DNA of 22,293 bases from CAYXVU01 sp964468725 (GTDB taxonomy: Bacteria; Acidobacteriota; Blastocatellia; UBA7656), in the NCBI GenBank assembly GCA_964468725.1, contig CAYXVU010000087.1, forward strand, positions 1 to 22,293, given 5' to 3'. A model generated the notes under the pieces. The model did no database searches. It was not told the origin of the DNA and was given only the letters and a program-made list of their open reading frames with translations. The translations under genes were made by a program, and so were the position numbers. Of this stretch, positions 1 to 7,037 are shown in pieces; position 1 is the stretch's first letter; every line of letters begins with the position of its first letter.

Positions 1-421
1 TGCACCCGAGGTTCTGGCTTCGGTCATTCATCTCTTCAACTCGCGGGCTGCCGCTTCCCCTCCGCTTGCCACCCTGCGGCGCGTCATTGCCGCGTTGCGA
101 TTCGACAGTCTCCAACAGACGCCCGCTTTCGGCCTGCGTTCGGGATTAACAGCCGAGCGCCAATACCTTTTCAGTACGCCAGAGAATGACGTGCAGATAC
201 AGGTCGAGCCGAGCGGCGAGTTATGGGCGATTTCGGGGCAGGTTCTCGGCATCTGTGCGGGCGGCGATGCCGAACTGCGCGGCGACCAAGTGAGCGCGGT
301 TTGCGCGCTCAGCGAAGGCTGCGAATTCGCATTGCCAAGCGTTCCGTCCGGCACCTACACTTTGCTTCTTCGTCTGCGCGATATTGAATTGGAGATTCCC
401 GATTTAACGCTCGGTGACTAA
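1..421 (+). CDS. C-terminal part of a small hypothetical protein upstream of the CHAT protease
   Basis: The frame is open from the first bases of the window, so the gene starts upstream and only about 139 C-terminal residues are visible. I do not recognise a named family. The visible part has a short helical stretch, then a phrase around 'AERQYLF', then an apparently beta-rich half containing 'LWAISGQVLG' and ending in 'GTYTLLLRLRDIELEIPDL'. This resembles a small transthyretin-like or carboxypeptidase-regulatory-like beta sandwich. The stop at 419-421 overlaps the GTG start of the CHAT gene by 8 bases, which implies translational coupling and a joint role. Similar small proteins often sit between an ECF sigma factor and a CHAT gene in related bacteria; that is recollection, and the sigma factor itself is not in the window. 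A TTG at 95 could be a start but there is no reason to prefer it. Confidence 0.7.
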   Translation, partial: APEVLASVIHLFNSRAAASPPLATLRRVIAALRFDSLQQTPAFGLRSGLTAERQYLFSTPENDVQIQVEPSGELWAISGQVLGICAGGDAELRGDQVSAVCALSEGCEFALPSVPSGTYTLLLRLRDIELEIPDLTLGD

Positions 422-3263
422 CTTCACAAGGGAAGAACTGGCAGTCCGATCTGCATCATCTGATGGCGCAGAGCGCGCCGCTTTGTTTGCCACCCACCGC
501 GACCTCCTCGACCCTGACCTCGCCCGCGCTCTCAAAGTAGCTTACGACGATCTGCGCGACCGCGACCCGGCACGCGCTTGCGGCGCGGCTGAAGCCCTCT
601 CTCTGCTGGCCGAATTGACCGAGCATCCGCAAATCATCGCTTTCGCCAAGTGGGTAGAAGGGCTGGTCGAACTCGAACTCGGTGCGCAAGCCGAAACCGC
701 TATCGCCAAATTGGATGAGGCGGCGCAGCATTTTCAACAACTCGGTCAGTCGCTACAAGCCGCTGCGACGCAAATCGCCAGACTTTACGCTTTGGCGCTG
801 CTCGGTCGTTATGATGAAGCGGTCGCCTGTGGGTTGGAAGCGCGCACTGTCCTGTTGGCGCATAATGATCTCGTAGGAGTTGGCAAAGTCGAATTGAACC
901 TCGGCAACATCTGCTATCGCCGCGACCGCCACGCCGAAGCCGAATTGTTTTACCGCGCCGCGCGCACACGGTTTATCACAGTTGGCGATGACCGTCAGTT
1001 GTTATTGATCGAGACGAATTTGGCAACCGCGTTGATTTATCAACACAAATTTCGCGATGCCGAGGCGCTCTATCAAGAGGCGCTCGCCCGCGCGCAGACG
1101 GCCAATCTTGTCGTCATGCAGGCGATTATTGAATGCGACCTCGGCTGTCTCAATCTCTTGCGAGGTCGTTATGGACAGGCATTAGGGTATCTGGAAACTT
1201 CGCGTCGCCAATATGCCGAAATGGGGATGCTGCACGAATCGGCCATCGCCGAACTGGAACTGGCAGATGCCTATTTGGAATTGAACCTCGCACCCGAAGC
1301 CGCAGAGATGTATGCGCGAACTACTGCCATTTTCGCTCAACTCGGGATGCGCGCCGAACAGGCGCGGGCACAGGTCAATCAGGCGCGCGCCTGTTTAGCC
1401 CGACAGTTCTTTGACCGCGCCCGTGAGCACCTCCAGTCCGCGCGCTTTCTCTTTCAGCAAGAAGACAATCGCGTTGGCGAGGCGCTGGTGGCCTTAACCG
1501 AAGCGCAGATACAGTTAACCATGAAAGAATATGCGGCGGCGGCAACAAGCGCGACCCGTGCCGAATCGCAGTTTCCTGCCGCCGATGCTCCGATGCAGAC
1601 GCTGTTGGCGCGATGGCTGCGCGGCGAGGCGGCTCGCTGCCAAATGAACTTCGCCGAAGCGCACAGGCTCTTCTCTTCGATACTGCAAGACGCAGCCGCT
1701 CACGACGTGCCGCAAATCCGACAACGTTGTCATACCTCGCTTGGGCTGCTCGCCGCGCAGACAAATGATGCGGCCAACGCCGAAGCCCATTTCCAGACCG
1801 CTATCGCGTTCACAGAAGATTTGCGCGTGCGGTTGCCCGCCGATGAATTCCGCGCCGCCTTTGCTACCGATAAACTCACCCCGTATCGTGAAATGGTGCG
1901 GCTCTGTCTGGCCGCTTCTCAACCCGAGCGCAAGATAGAAGCCCTGACCTATGTCGAGCGCGCCCGTTCGCGCGTGTTGCGAGAGTTGATGGGCGAGGCT
2001 GGCAATCGCAAGCAGAAGCCGCGCGATGCCTTTGAAGCTCAGTTGTTCGATCAACTTGCCGAACTGCGCGAAGAGTTGAATTGGCTCTATAACCAAATGC
2101 ATCGCTTGCCGACCAGCGACCCGCCGCGTACACCGGCATCGCTTGCGACAATGCGGCAAGCGATGCGCGAGCGCGAGAGCCAAGCGCAAGCCATTTTGCG
2201 CCAATTGCAACAACTCGGCGGCCATGACTTGCCGCAAGTTGAATCGCTCAAGGTTGCCGAGTTGCAAGACGCTTTACCGGATGACACGGCATTGGTCGAG
2301 TACTTCGATCTCGATGGCGAACTCATCGCCTTCATCGTCACCCGCAACACCATCAAAGTGGTTCGAGAGTTAGCCGATGAAACGAGGGTGATGGCGGCAA
2401 TCAAAGGATTACGCTTGCAACTCACTTCCTTGCGTTTCGGTGCGGCGCAGATGCACAAACATATGGAACAACTAACTGCGCGCACACGCCATCACCTACA
2501 AACACTCTACGAGTTGCTGCTCAGTCCTCTGCATCTCGATTCGGGTATGCGGCGTTTGGTCATTGTGCCCCATCGCCTGTTGCACTATGTGCCGTTTCAC
2601 GCGCTCTATGACGGCACGCGCCATGTGATCGAAAACCATGAGGTTTGTTACGCGCCGAGCGCGGCCATCTTCTTGCATGGGTTGCAACGTCCGCGCAGAG
2701 CCTTGCAAAGCGCGCTCTTGCTGGCCATCACCGATGAGCAAACCCCGCAGGCCATCGGCGAGGTCAATCGCCTTGCTCCGTTATTTGCGCGCGCCACGCG
2801 CCTGCGGGAAGGAGACGCTACGCAGGCCGCATTGCGCGCACAATGCGGCAACGTAGAAGTCTTACACTTCGCCTGTCACGGTCAGTTCCGCGCAGACAAT
2901 CCGCTCTTTTCGGCGCTCAAGTTGGCAGATGGTTGGCTGACGGTGCGGGAGGCTTCGGAGTTAGATTTAGACTGTGAGCTGGTTACCTTGAGCGCCTGCG
3001 AAACCGGGATGAATGATCTCGCGCCGGGTGACGAATGGATAGGGTTGGCGCGCGGCTTTTTTTCAGCAGGCACGCCGACCTTGGTGGCAACATTGTGGAC
3101 GGTCGCCGATGAAGAGGCCGCCGAATTGATGACCGATTTTTACCAGCAGTTGCTAGCCGGTGACCGACCAGCAACAGCATTGCGCACGGCACAATGCCGT
3201 ATGCTCAAGCGCCGACCTCACCCCTTCTTCTGGTCGCCCTTTGTCGTGATGGGGCGCTGGTGA
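414..3263 (+). CDS. TPR-repeat CHAT-domain protease
   Basis: This 949-residue protein is predicted to be a cytoplasmic caspase-like (clan CD) cysteine protease of the CHAT family carried on a tetratricopeptide scaffold. Residues about 10-450 are repeated helical pairs with TPR-like Ala/Leu/Tyr spacing ('GNICYRRDRHAEAELFYRAA', 'ALIYQHKFRDAEALYQEAL'). A charged helical linker follows at about 500-610. The CHAT domain occupies about 615-948. The catalytic dyad is visible: His822 in 'FACHG' and Cys862 in 'SACETG', with the typical downstream 'GLARGFFSAGTPTLVATLW'. Both residues are intact, so the enzyme should be active. There is no signal peptide or membrane segment. Translation starts at GTG 414 inside the end of the preceding gene; no strong Shine-Dalgarno sequence is seen, consistent with coupling. 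TPRs normally bind a partner that gates the protease; the substrate is unknown. The gene ends convergently with a histidine-kinase gene. Confidence 0.93.
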   Translation: MTNFTREELAVRSASSDGAERAALFATHRDLLDPDLARALKVAYDDLRDRDPARACGAAEALSLLAELTEHPQIIAFAKWVEGLVELELGAQAETAIAKLDEAAQHFQQLGQSLQAAATQIARLYALALLGRYDEAVACGLEARTVLLAHNDLVGVGKVELNLGNICYRRDRHAEAELFYRAARTRFITVGDDRQLLLIETNLATALIYQHKFRDAEALYQEALARAQTANLVVMQAIIECDLGCLNLLRGRYGQALGYLETSRRQYAEMGMLHESAIAELELADAYLELNLAPEAAEMYARTTAIFAQLGMRAEQARAQVNQARACLARQFFDRAREHLQSARFLFQQEDNRVGEALVALTEAQIQLTMKEYAAAATSATRAESQFPAADAPMQTLLARWLRGEAARCQMNFAEAHRLFSSILQDAAAHDVPQIRQRCHTSLGLLAAQTNDAANAEAHFQTAIAFTEDLRVRLPADEFRAAFATDKLTPYREMVRLCLAASQPERKIEALTYVERARSRVLRELMGEAGNRKQKPRDAFEAQLFDQLAELREELNWLYNQMHRLPTSDPPRTPASLATMRQAMRERESQAQAILRQLQQLGGHDLPQVESLKVAELQDALPDDTALVEYFDLDGELIAFIVTRNTIKVVRELADETRVMAAIKGLRLQLTSLRFGAAQMHKHMEQLTARTRHHLQTLYELLLSPLHLDSGMRRLVIVPHRLLHYVPFHALYDGTRHVIENHEVCYAPSAAIFLHGLQRPRRALQSALLLAITDEQTPQAIGEVNRLAPLFARATRLREGDATQAALRAQCGNVEVLHFACHGQFRADNPLFSALKLADGWLTVREASELDLDCELVTLSACETGMNDLAPGDEWIGLARGFFSAGTPTLVATLWTVADEEAAELMTDFYQQLLAGDRPATALRTAQCRMLKRRPHPFFWSPFVVMGRW

Positions 3264-3298
3264 AGACTGCCGCTTGAAGGTCGAAGGCGGAGGAATTT

Positions 3299-3413
3299 AA
3301 GAATTCAGCATTCAAGAATTCAGAAGGGGGCAGTATGCGGCTCGGCGGGTCTGCCTTGCGCTGCTTCCCGATTCATTCTGCATTCCCTGAATTCCCTGAA
3401 TTCCCTGAATTCC
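3299..3413. repeat. Period-9 tandem repeat and GAATTCAG/CTGAATTC inverted motifs between convergent genes
   Basis: Three exact copies of the 9-mer attccctga lie at 3382-3408, followed by a partial copy, attcc. On the other side of the same gap, aagaattcag occurs at 3299-3308 and 3314-3323, a 15-base period. The left GAATTCAG words are reverse complements of the CTGAATTC words on the right, so the two sides can fold on each other. The block sits between two convergent genes, the CHAT stop at 3263 and the kinase stop at 3438. It may serve as a bidirectional terminator or be a neutral short repeat; no T-run supports a classical terminator. Confidence 0.7.
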
Positions 3414-3437
3414 TTTACTTCTCCTTTTGTCATCCTT

Positions 3438-4856
3438 TCAGGAGTCAAGGCGAACGGGTAGGCTGACGCGAAATTGGCTGCCGAGGTTAGGGGCGCTGGC
3501 GATGCGAATCGTCCCGCCATGAGCGGCAACGATCTCCTGACAGATGGCGAGTCCGAGCCCCGCGCCTCCCGTGCGCGTGTTGCGCGCTCGGTCGGCACGC
3601 CAAAAGCGTTCAAAGGCATGGGCTTGTTGATCTTCATCCATGCCAATACCTTGATCGCGGACTTCGAGCCAGAGTTCTTCCTTCTCGATGCCTGCGGCAA
3701 TCGTCACTTCGCCGCCGATAGTCGGACTATAGTGTATGGCATTACCGATGAGATTGGTCAGCACACGACGCAGGCGATTTTCATCGCCAATCACCGTGAG
3801 GCTAACGGGCACTTGCACAACAAGAGTTACGTGACGCGCTTGCGCTTGGGTTGCCAGCGAGGTCGCAACTTCGTCAATCAGAGGTCGCAATTCGACTTCC
3901 GATAAATCCAAATCGAGCCGTTGAGCATCGGCTCTCGCCAGTTCCAACAAGTCTTCTGCCAGTTTTGACAGCCGTTCAACTTCGACGAGGCTACTCTCGA
4001 TCACGGCGCGGTATTGCTCGGCGCTGCGGGCGCGGCGCAAAGCGACTTCGAGGTTGCTGCGCAGCGAGGTCAGCGGCGAGCGCAGTTCATGCGAAGCGTC
4101 GGCAGCAAACCGCTTATGCGATTCGATGATGGCATAGAGCCGGTCGAGCATGGCATTGAGAACTTTGGCCAGCCGACTCAATTCGTCATCTGTCTTCGGC
4201 TCTTCAAGGCGGACGCGAAGTTGGCTAGCGCCGATGACCTGCGCGCGGCGGGTAATCAAATCCACAGGTCGCAGCGCCACCGTCGCCAGCCGATAACCGA
4301 TCAGCGAGGTGGCAATCAAGGCCAACGAACCGGCAATCAACAGACTGTTGAAAACCGCCGTCAGCGTCGCTTCCATATACCGCACCGGCACGGAGACGAC
4401 GAAAACATAGGGCTGCCCTTTCTCCATTGCGCGCAGACTAACGGCGCGACCGTTGAGGTCATTGAGGCGCACATCGGCGAGAACGATCTGGCCATCAAGC
4501 GCCGCTTGCCAGTTGGCGGGCGAAACGATGGGTTCTCGACTGATAAAGTCTTCCGATTGGCGCACCACTTGCCCCTCGGCATTGAGAATCTGAGCGAATT
4601 TCTTAACATACTGTTCATGAATCAACATCGGGTTGTTGAGGTCATGCAAGTGAACGCCTTCGTCGCGGTTGTCAACGGCGGAGGCGACCTCGGTCGCGGC
4701 CAGGGTTCGCAAGCTGGCATCGAGCGAGGCTTGCAAGTTGCGGCGCACGGCAAAGTAGACGCCGCCGAGCGCCATGATCAGTACGACGCTGAAGACCGCC
4801 GTCCACTGCAAGGTCAGGCGGGCGCGAAAACTTCGCAGGTTGAAAAACAGATTCAT
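3438..4856 (-). CDS. Two-component sensor histidine kinase (HisKA/HATPase_c, HAMP)
   Basis: This 472-residue inner-membrane kinase should autophosphorylate in response to an envelope signal and phosphorylate the regulator encoded just upstream. Transmembrane helices lie at about 16-36 and 168-190 and flank a periplasmic sensor region of about 130 residues. A HAMP linker follows at about 190-242. The H-box 'SHELRSPLTSLRSNLE' carries the phospho-acceptor His256. The ATPase domain shows the N-box around Asn372, the G1 box 'DQGIG' at 401-405, the F-box 'FERFWR' and the G2 box 'GAGLGL' at 431-436. All key residues are intact. The start ATG at 4856 overlaps the regulator stop as ATGA, so the two genes form one operon with the regulator first. 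Its architecture resembles CusS/QseC-type kinases; the signal cannot be told from sequence. Confidence 0.95.
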   Translation of the reverse strand: MNLFFNLRSFRARLTLQWTAVFSVVLIMALGGVYFAVRRNLQASLDASLRTLAATEVASAVDNRDEGVHLHDLNNPMLIHEQYVKKFAQILNAEGQVVRQSEDFISREPIVSPANWQAALDGQIVLADVRLNDLNGRAVSLRAMEKGQPYVFVVSVPVRYMEATLTAVFNSLLIAGSLALIATSLIGYRLATVALRPVDLITRRAQVIGASQLRVRLEEPKTDDELSRLAKVLNAMLDRLYAIIESHKRFAADASHELRSPLTSLRSNLEVALRRARSAEQYRAVIESSLVEVERLSKLAEDLLELARADAQRLDLDLSEVELRPLIDEVATSLATQAQARHVTLVVQVPVSLTVIGDENRLRRVLTNLIGNAIHYSPTIGGEVTIAAGIEKEELWLEVRDQGIGMDEDQQAHAFERFWRADRARNTRTGGAGLGLAICQEIVAAHGGTIRIASAPNLGSQFRVSLPVRLDS

Positions 4857-5551
4857 GGCGTTGGGCTTCCCGCGCGGCGCGGTTTGCGTTTGAGCATATA
4901 GCCGAGGCCGCGCACGGTATGAATCAACTGATAATCCGCGTGCATATCCACTTTCTTTCGGAGATAGCTGATATAGACATCGACAACATTGCTAATGGGG
5001 TCATAAGCGGCTCCCCACGCCTGTTCGGCGAGTTGCTGCCGCGACAACACCTTGCCGACATTGCGGAGGAAGAATTCGAGCATTATATATTCTTTGGCGG
5101 TCACTTCGACCACTTGCCCATCAACGGTGACGACGTGGCCAATGGTATCGAGGCTCACATGTTCATAATCCAATTGCCCGTCGGGCAGCATTGGCCCCCG
5201 GCGCAGCAGAGCGCGCAGGCGGGCAAGTAATTCAGCGAACACGAAGGGTTTGGTCAGGTAATCGTCTGCGCCGGAGTTGAGTCCGGAGATTTTGTCTGCG
5301 GTTTCATCGCGCGCCGTCAGCATCAGGATCGGCGTGTGGACGTTGGCCGCGCGCAAAGCGCGACAGACTTCGATGCCGTTCATACCGGGCAAGAGAACAT
5401 CGAGGATGATCGCGCTATAGGGATTCGTTGCCGCTAAAAATTCACCGTCTGCGCCGTCGGCGCAGACATCCACAATGAACATCTCTTCACTGAGGCCGCT
5501 GCGCAGGGCTTCGCTGATGCGCGGGTCGTCTTCGATCACTAGGATTCTCAT
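4853..5551 (-). CDS. OmpR/PhoB-family response regulator
   Basis: This is a 232-residue DNA-binding response regulator, cognate to the overlapping kinase gene downstream. The receiver domain covers about 1-115 with acidic Asp8/Asp9, the phosphorylation site Asp51 in 'IILDVLLPGMNG', Thr79 and Lys101 in 'LTKPF'. The winged-helix output domain covers about 128-225 and ends with the family signature 'VRGLGYML'. I chose the ATG at 5551 because it begins the conserved 'MRILVIEDD' and has gggagagagg just upstream; an in-frame start ten codons earlier would add non-conserved residues. Order regulator then kinase with a 4-base overlap (ATGA) is typical of transcriptional activator pairs controlling envelope or metal stress genes. 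The regulon is unknown, although the divergent gene starting at 5922 is a plausible target by proximity. Confidence 0.95.
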   Translation of the reverse strand: MRILVIEDDPRISEALRSGLSEEMFIVDVCADGADGEFLAATNPYSAIILDVLLPGMNGIEVCRALRAANVHTPILMLTARDETADKISGLNSGADDYLTKPFVFAELLARLRALLRRGPMLPDGQLDYEHVSLDTIGHVVTVDGQVVEVTAKEYIMLEFFLRNVGKVLSRQQLAEQAWGAAYDPISNVVDVYISYLRKKVDMHADYQLIHTVRGLGYMLKRKPRRAGSPTP

Positions 5552-5751
5552 CTGCCTCTCTCCCGAATTCGAGATGGCCAATGGCTGAATAGACTCTTCC
5601 CTTCGGGCACTATGCGGCAGCCGTACCGGTTTGGCAACCGATTTTCACCACCCATGCTACCGATAAAGGCTCCGGCTTAATCCTATTTTAATGTTGCGCG
5701 GCTACAATATCCGCGTACGAAGCATAGCGAACACGGATGGCAAGGTTCATC

Positions 5752-5798
5752 CTTGATGGGTTTGCTATGAAGTGAGACAAGTTCTTCTCTTGATGGGT
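5752..5798 (+). repeat. Direct repeat CTTGATGGGT, two copies
   Basis: The 10-mer cttgatgggt occurs at 5752-5761 and again at 5789-5798, a 37-base spacing. Bases after each copy remain loosely similar (GCT, GA and GTGA recur in order), suggesting an imperfect tandem duplication or two binding sites for one regulator. Confidence 0.6.
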
Positions 5799-5819
5799 AG
5801 CTTGAGTGATTCTGTCTCA
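5773..5819. repeat. Inverted repeat TGAGACA/TGTCTCA
   Basis: The arms tgagaca (5773-5779) and tgtctca (5813-5819) are perfect reverse complements with 33 bases between them. A nested four-base stem, CAAG at 5778-5781 with CTTG at 5789-5792, shares bases with the outer arm and so would be an alternative fold. One direct-repeat copy lies inside the loop. Confidence 0.45.
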
Positions 5820-5824
5820 TACAT

Positions 5825-5867
5825 GGATGCGCTTTGTTCAGAGGGGAGGCTCCGACAAAGCGCATCC
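5825..5867. repeat. 13-base perfect inverted repeat upstream of the small membrane-protein gene
   Basis: The arm ggatgcgctttgt at 5825-5837 and the arm acaaagcgcatcc at 5855-5867 pair perfectly around a 17-base purine-rich loop containing aggggagg. The loop resembles an anti-Shine-Dalgarno target, and the element sits 55 bases before the ATG at 5922. No T-run follows, so a simple intrinsic terminator is unlikely. It could be an operator, a processed RNA hairpin or part of a regulatory leader. Confidence 0.7.
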
Positions 5868-5921
5868 CATCATCGTCCTCTTCGATGCATCTGAGGGTTG
5901 GAGATTCGGGCAGCAGCAAAT

Positions 5922-6086
5922 ATGAAGTGGTTTTATCTTGGCAGTCTCCTCTTTATCGTCGCCATGGGCGCACTGAATTTGCGCGCCTGGCAAAAGACAC
6001 ATCGTTGGCTGGAACTTGCGCTCAGCCTCTTGAATTTCGCCTGCCTGAGCTATCTCATCCTCATTGCCATCGCACAACAGTGGTAA
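5922..6086 (+). CDS. Small two-helix membrane protein, 54 residues
   Basis: The predicted protein starts MKWFYLGSLLFIVAMGALNL, giving one hydrophobic helix at about 4-20. A short polar turn containing 'RAWQKTHRW' follows, then a second hydrophobic helix at about 30-51. I recognise no family. I prefer the ATG at 5922 to the TTG at 5898 because the latter adds a charged stretch without a better ribosome site; neither start has a strong Shine-Dalgarno sequence. The stop lies 17 bases before the ATG of the haem-binding protein, so co-transcription is likely. It may anchor or partner that protein in the membrane, which is inference from position only. Confidence 0.65.
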   Translation: MKWFYLGSLLFIVAMGALNLRAWQKTHRWLELALSLLNFACLSYLILIAIAQQW

Positions 6087-6102
6087 CGGGTGCGTGCATT
6101 CC

Positions 6103-6654
6103 ATGAGAGCGCCGACGAAAACCGAACCCTCTGAGAGAGCGGACAGCGCACAACGCGCCGCGCGTCACCAACGCCTGTTCGGACGCAGCGCGTTGACGCT
6201 CGGCATCGTATTTTTGGCCATGCAATTCATTCCGTATGGTCACAACCTGGTCAACCCGTCGGTCAACAGCGAACCGCCATGGAACAGCCCGCGCACCCGC
6301 GAACTCTTTGTTCGCGCCTGCGCCGATTGCCATAGCAACCAAACGATGTGGCCTTGGTATAGCCAGATCGCTCCCGCTTCATGGCTGCTGCAACATGATG
6401 TCAAAGAAGGGCGCGCAGAGTTTAATATCTCCGAGTGGGATCGTGAGGAGAACGAAGGCGAAGACGCCGCCGAGCAACTCCGTAAGGGAGAGATGCCCTT
6501 ATGGACATACACCCTCACGCACGCCGATGCGCGGCTATCGGAAAGTGAAAAGCAAGAACTCGCAATCGGGTTGAGCCTCACCTTCGGTAGGAAAGACGAC
6601 GAATCGAAAGAGTCTAGAGAGCACCAGCGACGCCGTCGGGAAGAGAGTGAGTGA
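6103..6654 (+). CDS. Membrane-anchored haem-binding domain protein (CxxCH)
   Basis: This 183-residue protein matches the haem-binding-domain pattern often found with cytochromes. It has a charged N-terminus, one hydrophobic segment at about 27-42, and then the c-type haem motif 'CADCH' at 73-77. That motif is followed by the family's tryptophan-rich block ('MWPWYSQIAPASW') and 'NISEW'. A second conserved element, 'GEMPLWTYTLTHADARLSESEKQ', lies near 138-160. The topology puts the haem domain outside the cytoplasmic membrane, where covalent haem attachment takes place. The C-terminus is an unusual run of Arg/Glu/Ser. I chose the ATG at 6103 because the longer frame begins 13 codons earlier, inside the preceding gene. 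Electron transfer or redox sensing are likely roles; the partner is not visible here. Confidence 0.85.
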   Translation: MRAPTKTEPSERADSAQRAARHQRLFGRSALTLGIVFLAMQFIPYGHNLVNPSVNSEPPWNSPRTRELFVRACADCHSNQTMWPWYSQIAPASWLLQHDVKEGRAEFNISEWDREENEGEDAAEQLRKGEMPLWTYTLTHADARLSESEKQELAIGLSLTFGRKDDESKESREHQRRRREESE

Positions 6655-6758
6655 TAGGGAACCGAACCTGCGACAACGCTTTCTTTCCTCCACCTCTCGC
6701 CGTTCCTTCTCACCACAAACATTAACCGAAGATTAAAAAAAGTGATCGCTGTCGCCTT

Positions 6759-6776
6759 TTCAATCAGAAGATTGAA
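6759..6776. repeat. Perfect 7-base hairpin TTCAATC-AGAA-GATTGAA
   Basis: The arms at 6759-6765 and 6770-6776 are exact reverse complements around a four-base loop, and cct/agg bases outside extend the stem with a bulge. No T-run follows on either strand, so terminator function is doubtful. Confidence 0.5.
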
Positions 6777-6928
6777 GGTGTCCCAGAGAGGTCAACAGAT
6801 CATCGAGGTTTTTCCTGGGATTCGCCGCCAAAATGTATTTTTCAATGCCTTTGTTTCTCTACCCTATTGTATGCCTCACATCGCCAATGGAAACCGAACC
6901 CGAAGTGTCTGATTTAGGTGAGGGGAAA

Positions 6929-7001
6929 ACGGCAAGCTGAGCGTCGGCAAGCCGTCTGTAGAGTTGAAACGGTAGGCTGATGAAAGTCGCTCGGGACAGA
7001 C
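6929..7001 (+). promoter_or_regulatory. Possible structured mRNA leader of the calcium-repeat protein gene
   Basis: The 8-mer cggcaagc is repeated at 6930-6937 and 6945-6952. ACGGC at 6929-6933 can pair with GCCGT at 6951-6955. CTGAGCG at 6937-6943 can pair with CGCTCGG at 6988-6994 with one G-U. GTCTGT at 6954-6959 can pair with ACAGAC at 6996-7001. The last two pairings cross, so they are either a pseudoknot or alternative folds, as in many riboswitches. I could not match it to a known riboswitch consensus; a GGCTGATGA word recalls the fluoride class but its other conserved parts are missing. Confidence 0.3.
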
Positions 7002-7037
7002 AGCACTTCGTTCATAACGTAAATTAGGAGAAGCACC

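Larger units (their letters stand above)
5552..5921. other. Intergenic region with divergent control signals and RNA-like structure
   Basis: No gene is evident in these 370 bases between the divergent response-regulator gene and the small membrane-protein gene. A plus-strand -10-like TACAAT lies at 5703-5708, but I cannot find a convincing -35. From 5750 to 5870 the sequence is full of repeats: a 10-base direct repeat, a 7-base inverted repeat and a 13-base inverted repeat, each listed separately. If transcription starts near 5715, these would form a folded leader of roughly 200 bases ahead of the gene at 5922. Confidence 0.5.
6655..7037. other. Intergenic region, 383 bases, with hairpins
   Basis: No coding frame of quality is present. 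A perfect 7-base stem with an AGAA loop lies at 6759-6776. A weak promoter-like pair, ttcaat at 6841-6846 and tattgt at 6865-6870 with an 18-base spacer, could drive the next gene. The last 110 bases contain repeated and complementary words (see 6929-7001) and end with the ribosome site aggag at 7026-7030. Confidence 0.5.

Noticed and set aside
1515..2267. Minus-strand open frame of 250 codons inside the CHAT gene
   Set aside because: It is antisense to a well-supported protein and has no domain or motif; high GC leaves long antisense frames open.
414..3263. Type III-E CRISPR-associated TPR-CHAT (Craspase) role
   Set aside because: No Cas7-11, RAMP gene or CRISPR array is in the window; the general TPR-CHAT family is enough to explain it.
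3320..3700. Minus-strand frame ending in a repeated EFR sequence
   Set aside because: The repeat is only the translation of the intergenic attccctga array, and the frame overlaps the kinase gene.
4014..4901. Plus-strand open frame of 295 codons opposite the histidine kinase
   Set aside because: The kinase strand has every expected motif; this frame is Arg/Gln-rich antisense translation.
6970..6990. Fluoride riboswitch suggested by the word GGCTGATGA
   Set aside because: The other conserved crcB-motif parts are absent and the downstream gene is not a fluoride exporter.
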